DNA of 10,722 nucleotides from GCA-020356105 sp964347475. Its GTDB lineage: Bacteria > Pseudomonadota > Alphaproteobacteria > UBA8366 > JADFVY01. Position numbers and translations under genes: made by a program. The number at the start of each line of letters is the position of its first letter. Positions within the stretch are counted from its first letter, which is position 1. A model generated the notes under the pieces. It was not told where the DNA came from and did no database searches. It saw only the letters and a list, made by a program, of their open reading frames with translations. Where the stretch lies: NCBI GenBank assembly GCA_964347475.1, contig CAYFYY010000118.1:1-10722 (forward strand), written 5' to 3'. Shown here in pieces: positions 6,692-10,722 of the stretch.

Positions 6692-7569
6692 CACCGATCG
6701 GCGATTCCAACAGCGAAACGCGGCCGATATCCCCCGGCCGCCGCATCCTGATACGCGTGGCGCTGCATGGCATATTGGCCATCAACGGAATTATCGCTGC
6801 CGTCATCGCCTGGTACTTCGGAGTTGTTGTCGGATTTGTGTCCCCCTTTGGCTGGGAGCAGTACATCGCCTGCGAAACGCGCAGCGGCCGTTGGGACGGC
6901 AACGTATGCCAATGCAGACGGCTGGGCAGGACCTGGCAGGACGGGTATTGCGTCGGCACGTACGTTTCACAGGACGGTCTTCCGGACATGATCCTGTCGT
7001 TCGCCCGCGCAGCGCACGAAACCCCGCGATTGATCGCAGACATTATGGGCGGCGACGGCGCCGACTATCTGCCCTTCGGACAGGTTCGCCAGAGCATCGC
7101 GCCGGCGGGTCGGGAATTTCTGGCTCACGTATCGTCCGTGTCCTATCGCTGCAAGCTTGAGACAGAGTCGCCGGTGCACCCCTGTGGCGTTGTGACCGGG
7201 CAACCCGCGGCCGAGACCGGCAACAATCTTTACGTCACGACGCCCCTCCAAGGAGTCGACGGACAAATTCTGGTCCTGGCCTCGTCGACCAGCCCCGAAC
7301 GCAGCTGGATCCTGTCGCTGGCTCCATACCGGCGGGCGGAGGTCCTGTACGCCTCGTTCCGCAGTGATCGTGCCTGCGTCTCCGACGATCTCGCCTATCC
7401 GTTGCGGGTCGTCGACGGCGTACAGTACGAAGGTGGGGCAGCGTTTACGCTGCATGAGCGGGGAAATGCCCCGGAAGGCGAAGGCAGGCGGCTGATCCAG
7501 CTCAGCCTGGGTGATGACGGCTGCCACCTGCGCACGATCTCCGGGACAGCACCAAGCACGCGCGGTTGA
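6688..7569 (+). CDS. Membrane-anchored protein with shared four-cysteine motif and large extracytoplasmic domain
   Basis: 293 aa from the ATG at 6688, which overlaps the stop of the previous gene (ATGA); an in-frame ATG at 6625 would lie deep inside that gene. After a short, Arg-containing N-terminus there is one long hydrophobic segment (about 24-52, VALHGILAINGIIAAVIAWY onward). It is followed at once by C62, C74, C76 and C88, with GRWDGNVCQC and CQCRRLGRTWQDGYC. Residues 90-293 have no further membrane segment and contain C155, C166, C230 and C279. That makes eight cysteines, all after the membrane segment, which fits a periplasmic domain with disulfides. The C-terminal half looks strand-rich (NNLYVTTPLQ, GQILVLASS, SWILSLAPY). 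No family is recognised and no catalytic motif can be named. A palindromic terminator candidate follows 12 nt after the stop. Confidence 0.75.
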   Translation: MTPIGDSNSETRPISPGRRILIRVALHGILAINGIIAAVIAWYFGVVVGFVSPFGWEQYIACETRSGRWDGNVCQCRRLGRTWQDGYCVGTYVSQDGLPDMILSFARAAHETPRLIADIMGGDGADYLPFGQVRQSIAPAGREFLAHVSSVSYRCKLETESPVHPCGVVTGQPAAETGNNLYVTTPLQGVDGQILVLASSTSPERSWILSLAPYRRAEVLYASFRSDRACVSDDLAYPLRVVDGVQYEGGAAFTLHERGNAPEGEGRRLIQLSLGDDGCHLRTISGTAPSTRG

Positions 7570-7580
7570 ACGCGAAACGC

Positions 7581-7620
7581 AGTGGCCGGGCAACCCCATG
7601 CGGGGCGATGTGAGGCCACT
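7581..7620. terminator. Nested palindrome between convergent genes, candidate two-way terminator
   Basis: Perfect arms AGTGGCC (7581-7587) and GGCCACT (7614-7620) enclose an inner stem CCCC (7594-7597) / GGGG (7602-7605) with loop ATGC. The element fills almost the whole 51-nt gap between the stops of two convergent genes; its last base touches the stop codon of the regulator at 7621. There is no T-run on either side, so it would be a non-classical terminator or RNA 3'-end stabiliser. Confidence 0.45.
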
Positions 7621-8586
7621 TCACGCCGCGGCGCGGTCGCTGCGCGGGGCGCGGCCGAACGCCTCGCGGTAGCGCTTGGAGAAGTGCGAGGCCGAGGCGA
7701 AGCCGCTGGCGACCGCGACGTCGAGCACCGACATCGTCGTCTGGCGCAGCAAAGCCCGCGCCCGCTTGAGCCGCAGGTCGAGGTAGTAGCGGGCCGGCGT
7801 GCGGCCGAGATACTTGGCGAACAGCCGCTCGAGCTGGCGACTCGACAGGCCGACCGAGCGCGCCAGCAGCGGCGGCGGCACCGGCGTCTCGAGATTGTCC
7901 TCCATCAGCGCGATGGCGGCGACCAGCTTGGGGTGGCTGTGGCCGATGCGCATGCGCAGGGCCATGCGCTGGCGGTCGCCCGGCTCGCGGATGCGGTCGT
8001 GGATGAACTGCTCGGACACCGCGGCGGCCAGCTCGTATCCGTGCTGCACGGTGATCAGGTGCAGCATCATGTCGAGCGCGGCGCTGCCGCCGGCGCAGGT
8101 GAACACCGGCCCGTCGATCTCGAACAGATCGTCGGTCACGGCGATGTCCGGGAACTCCTCGACGAAGCCGGGGATGTGCTCCCAGTGCAGGGTGCAGCGC
8201 CGGCCGGCGAGCAGCCCGGCCCGGGCGAGGACGATCGGCCCGCCGCTAATGCCGCCGACGACTGTGCCGTTGCGGGCGAGCCGGCGCAGCCAGCCGAACA
8301 GCCGCGCGTCGCGGAACTCTTCGACGCCGGTGCCGGCGCACACCATCAGGTTGGGGAAGCGCTCGACCTCGGACAGCGACCGCTCCGGCACCACCGCGAT
8401 GCCGTTGCTGGCCGGCACCGGGTCCATGCCGTCGGCGAAGATGTGCCAGCGGTACAGCTCGCGCCCCGACAGCCGGTTGGCGGCGCGCAGCGGCTCGATG
8501 GCGGCGGCGAACGCCATCATCGAGAACTTCGGCACCAGGCAGAACCCGACCTTCTGCGGCAGCGCGTCCGGCGCACCGGTGAACAT
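7621..8586 (-). CDS. GlxA-family AraC-type transcriptional regulator (GbdR/CdhR/ArgR-like)
   Basis: 321 aa from the ATG at 8586. That start has GGGAGGT about 10 nt upstream (plus GGGG closer in); an upstream GTG at 8649 and ATG at 8625 in frame lack ribosome sites. The N-terminal DJ-1/PfpI-like amidotransferase domain (about 12-180) includes VGFCLVPKFSMMAFAAAIEP, VCAGTGVEEF, GGISGGPIVLARAGLL, RRCTLHWEH and TCAGGSAALDMMLHLI. The C-terminal AraC helix-turn-helix pair (about 220-315) includes LARSVGLSSRQLERLFAKYLG and the second helix region VLDVAVASGFASASHFSKRYREAFG. From family knowledge, the FSMMAFAAAIEPLRAANRLSG and HWEH..GFVEEFP signatures fit the branch containing GbdR, CdhR and ArgR, which sense quaternary amines or arginine. 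The ligand here is inferred only. The gene diverges from the SDR-like gene at 8799, a likely target. Confidence 0.92.
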   Translation of the reverse strand: MFTGAPDALPQKVGFCLVPKFSMMAFAAAIEPLRAANRLSGRELYRWHIFADGMDPVPASNGIAVVPERSLSEVERFPNLMVCAGTGVEEFRDARLFGWLRRLARNGTVVGGISGGPIVLARAGLLAGRRCTLHWEHIPGFVEEFPDIAVTDDLFEIDGPVFTCAGGSAALDMMLHLITVQHGYELAAAVSEQFIHDRIREPGDRQRMALRMRIGHSHPKLVAAIALMEDNLETPVPPPLLARSVGLSSRQLERLFAKYLGRTPARYYLDLRLKRARALLRQTTMSVLDVAVASGFASASHFSKRYREAFGRAPRSDRAAA

Positions 8587-8798
8587 CGCCCCATCGACCT
8601 CCCGAATGCGGACAAGGCCGAACATAGCAAAGGCCGCGCAAACCGCCACCGGAATGTTGCGAAACCGGCATGGATGTCGAGTCTGGAAAGATTCGCCGAC
8701 CGCGCGTCGCCGACTTCAATGTGACGGGAAACTGTCAACCCGCGGCCGCCCGATCGTGCTAGCATCGGCCGGCGCGGACATCAGGGAGGTCAGGAGCC
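8587..8798. promoter_or_regulatory. Divergent control region between GlxA-type regulator and SDR gene
   Basis: On the minus strand TTGACA (8738-8733) is a perfect -35 for the regulator, but the hexamer 17 nt on (AGTCGG) is a poor -10. On the plus strand TGCTAGCAT (8757-8765) is a possible extended -10 for the SDR gene, with a start near 8772. An inverted repeat TGAC-N8-GTCA (8722-8737) overlaps the minus -35 and could be an operator, though AraC-type proteins usually bind direct repeats. Confidence 0.35.
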
Positions 8799-9500
8799 AT
8801 GAGCAAACCCGTATGCGCTGTGGTCGGGGTCGGACCCGGCAACGGCGCCGCCTTCGCGCGGCGTTTCGCGGAAGGCGGCCACGCGGTGGCGCTGCTGGCG
8901 CGCAGCGACGAGCTGACGACCCGCCTCGCAAGCGAACTGCCGGGCGCGAAGGCATACTATTGCGACGTCGCCGACGCCGGGGCGATCGAGCGCTGCTTTT
9001 CCGCCATCCGCCAGGACATGGGCCCGGTCGAGACGCTGATCTACAACGCCGGCAACGCGGTCTGGGGCTCGGTCGAGGAGGTCTCGGCGGCGGATTTCGA
9101 GCTCGGCTGGCGCATCAACGCCCTCGGCGCGTTCCTCGCATCGCAAAAAGTGATCCCGGCGATGAAGACGGCGGGGAGCGGCAACATCGTCTTCATCGGC
9201 GCCACCGCATCGCGCCGCGGCGGCGCGAAGTCGGCGGCCTTCGCTGCCGGCAAGGCGGCGCAGCGCAGCCTTGCCGAATCGATGGCGCGGCACCTGTGGC
9301 CGGCCGGCATCCACGTCTCGCTGATCATCATCGACGGGGTGATCGACCTCGAGCGCACCCGCAAGCGCATGTCCGACAAGCCGGACGACTTCTTCCTGCA
9401 GGCGGCCGACATCGCCGAGACGGTGTGGCAGACGACGCAGCAGAACCGCTCCGCCTGGTCGTTCGAGGTCGAGGCGCGACCCTACGGGGAAGCCTGGTAG
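8799..9500 (+). CDS. Atypical short-chain dehydrogenase/reductase lacking the catalytic tyrosine
   Basis: 233 aa; the ATG at 8799 follows AGGAGCC, with GGGAGG further up. It has a Rossmann fold with a changed cofactor loop, GVGPGNG (10-16) in place of TGxxxGxG, then CDVAD (55-59) and YNAG (82-85) in place of NNAG. The conserved Asn is present (N107 in RINALGAF) and so is the Ser (S138 in GATASRRGG), but the catalytic Tyr of YxxxK is Phe: F148-A-A-G-K152. From family knowledge this fits the SDR_c10 subgroup (cd05373), defined by an incomplete glycine motif and Phe for Tyr with Lys kept. The end is IHVSLIIIDGVIDLERTRKR and onward. It is probably cytoplasmic; whether it is a reductase at all is unclear and the substrate is unknown. 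It diverges from the GlxA-type regulator, which may control it. Confidence 0.9.
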   Translation: MSKPVCAVVGVGPGNGAAFARRFAEGGHAVALLARSDELTTRLASELPGAKAYYCDVADAGAIERCFSAIRQDMGPVETLIYNAGNAVWGSVEEVSAADFELGWRINALGAFLASQKVIPAMKTAGSGNIVFIGATASRRGGAKSAAFAAGKAAQRSLAESMARHLWPAGIHVSLIIIDGVIDLERTRKRMSDKPDDFFLQAADIAETVWQTTQQNRSAWSFEVEARPYGEAW

Positions 9501-9542
9501 GCCGGCGGCGTTAAGACTCGGTCAAGGCGCGGCCGGTACACT

Positions 9543-9565
9543 CGGCGCCCGGCGGCAGGGCGCCG
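9543..9565. terminator. GC-rich hairpin after the SDR gene
   Basis: A perfect 8-bp stem CGGCGCCC (9543-9550) / GGGCGCCG (9558-9565) with a 7-nt loop lies 43 nt after the SDR stop and before the GT87 gene. No T-run follows, so termination without Rho is doubtful. It could instead separate the two genes by slowing polymerase or protecting the 3' end. Confidence 0.35.
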
Positions 9566-9601
9566 CCGGTGGCAAATTCCGCAACCGGGTGGCGGCACCC
9601 C

Positions 9602-10722
9602 ATGAATGGCAGACTCCTGGCCGGGCCCCTATCGGACGCTTTTTCCCGCGATCGGCTGATCCGGATCGTCCTCGCCGCGCTGCTGTGCAGCTTCGCGCTG
9701 TTCTATTTCGCTTACGGGCTGCCGCCGGGGCCGCTCAACGACTACGGCTCGTTCTGGGCCGCCGGCAAGGCGGCGAGTGCGGGGCTCGACCCGTACGCCG
9801 TCTATGCCGAGACCTTCCGCTCGCCGGCGACCGGCCACGTCCACCCGAATCTCAACCCGCCGGCCTCTCTCTTGCTGTTCGCGCCGCTGGCGCGGCTTGC
9901 GCCCGCGGCGACGATGACGGCGCTGTGGTGGGGCGGCCTCATCGTCTATGCCGGCATCGTGATCTTGATGCTGCGTCGCCATCCGCGCCCGGACGGGCTT
10001 CTGGTCGGGGCCTGGGCGCTCGCCCTGCCGGCGCTGTGGGACGGGCTGCGGCTCGGCCAGGTCTATGTGCTGCTGTTCGCCGGCGCGGCGCTGGTCTGGT
10101 ATCTCCTGGAGGAGGCGCGGCCGCTGCTGGCGGGCGTGGCGATCGGCTGCCTTGCCGCCTTCAAGCCCAACCTGCTCATCTGGCCGGCGTTGTTGTTCCT
10201 GGCCGGCCACCGGCGCGTGGCCGGGGCCGCCGCCCTCTCCTTCCTGGTCGTGAGCGCGTTGCCGGCGCTGCTCTTCGGGCCGGAGGTCTATGGGCAGTGG
10301 CTGGCGATGCTGCGCGGCGACGTCGCCGGCCGCTCCGGCTATTTCGCCAACGCGACGGTGGCGGCGATCGGGGTGCGCGCCGGCTCGCACCTCCTGGGCG
10401 GCGCGCTCGCCGCGCTCGTCCTCGTCTGGGCGGTTCTCGAGGCGCGCCGCCGGCCGATTTCAGCCGAAGAGGCCAGCGCGCTCGGCATCGGCGTTGCCAT
10501 CCTCGTCTCGCCGGTCGCCTGGATGCACTATCTGCTGCTGCTGGTCCCGGCGCTGCTGCGCCGTCGCTGGACCGCCGGGGTCGCGGCCGGCGCCACGGTC
10601 ATGGTGATCCCCACCGTGGCGGCGTTCTGGGCCTTCCACACCCTGCCGCTGTCCTGGCCGGAGCTGGCGCCGGCGATCAAGGCGACGATCGGCTCCGCCT
10701 ATAGCTGGGGCGCGCTGCTGCT
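9602..10722 (+). CDS. GT87 family (DUF2029) membrane glycosyltransferase, 3'-truncated by window edge
   Basis: The frame is open from the ATG at 9602 to the end of the window (373 codons, no stop), so the C-terminus is missing. It is a very hydrophobic protein with about 9-10 predicted membrane segments in the visible part. Family signs: a first periplasmic loop PLNDYGSFWAAGKAASAGLD (44-63) with D47 in the position of the essential aspartate of GT87 enzymes; the following DPYAVY; HPNLNPPASLLLFAPLARL; LRLGQVYVLLFAGAALVWYL; and AAFKPNLLIWPALLFLAGHR. GT87 members such as PimE transfer mannose or other sugars from polyprenyl-phosphate donors on the outer face of the membrane. The acceptor here is unknown. 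The ribosome site is weak (GGTGG, 9 nt away), and a GTG at 9569 is a less likely alternative. A different-frame ORF over the same bases is a shadow: it lacks the hydrophobic pattern. Confidence 0.85.
   Translation, partial: MNGRLLAGPLSDAFSRDRLIRIVLAALLCSFALFYFAYGLPPGPLNDYGSFWAAGKAASAGLDPYAVYAETFRSPATGHVHPNLNPPASLLLFAPLARLAPAATMTALWWGGLIVYAGIVILMLRRHPRPDGLLVGAWALALPALWDGLRLGQVYVLLFAGAALVWYLLEEARPLLAGVAIGCLAAFKPNLLIWPALLFLAGHRRVAGAAALSFLVVSALPALLFGPEVYGQWLAMLRGDVAGRSGYFANATVAAIGVRAGSHLLGGALAALVLVWAVLEARRRPISAEEASALGIGVAILVSPVAWMHYLLLLVPALLRRRWTAGVAAGATVMVIPTVAAFWAFHTLPLSWPELAPAIKATIGSAYSWGALL

Noticed and set aside
7582..8724. Open frame of 380 codons on the plus strand, antisense to the regulator
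   Set aside because: No motif or ribosome site supports it, and the GlxA/AraC regulator on minus is clear.
9589..10704. Open frame of 371 codons on the plus strand overlapping the GT87 gene in another frame
   Set aside because: It is Arg/Ala/Gly-rich without membrane segments, while the 9602 frame carries GT87 motifs and the expected hydrophobic pattern.

Overview
This is about 10.7 kb of high-GC chromosome, most consistent with an alphaproteobacterium. The HtpG and isoaspartyl methyltransferase sequences have an alphaproteobacterial look, the G+C-rich codon use gives long false antisense ORFs, and a palindromic element of the CTTCGAGACGC / CATGAGG type common between alphaproteobacterial genes lies at the left edge. 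I see no rRNA, tRNA, CRISPR array, insertion sequence or phage gene. The window looks like ordinary chromosome with a few lineage-specific genes.

Left block (1-1840, all minus strand): a palindromic repeat; a small secreted glycine-zipper/proline-rich protein with its own consensus extended -10 promoter; pcm (protein-L-isoaspartate O-methyltransferase); and a secreted protein of unknown function. The last two may be cotranscribed. Diverging from them is htpG (Hsp90) on the plus strand. It has a candidate heat-shock (RpoH-type) promoter and an unusual lysine-rich N-terminal tail. Pcm and HtpG are both protein-quality-control functions.

Middle block: a plus-strand multi-pass membrane protein of unknown function, with a fresh 27-bp in-frame tandem duplication in its cytoplasmic tail. 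Next is a minus-strand MFS transporter. Diverging from that is a two-gene plus-strand unit (6458-7569) coupled by an ATGA overlap. Both of its products are membrane-anchored and carry the same four-cysteine motif just outside the membrane anchor. I do not recognise this pair, and it is the best candidate in the window for something undescribed.

Right block: a nested palindrome fills the gap between that unit and a convergent GlxA/AraC-type regulator, whose closest look-alikes by memory are the GbdR/CdhR/ArgR regulators. Diverging from the regulator is a short-chain dehydrogenase-like protein in which Phe replaces the catalytic Tyr. The window ends inside a GT87 (DUF2029) polyprenyl-phosphate-dependent membrane glycosyltransferase that runs off the right edge.
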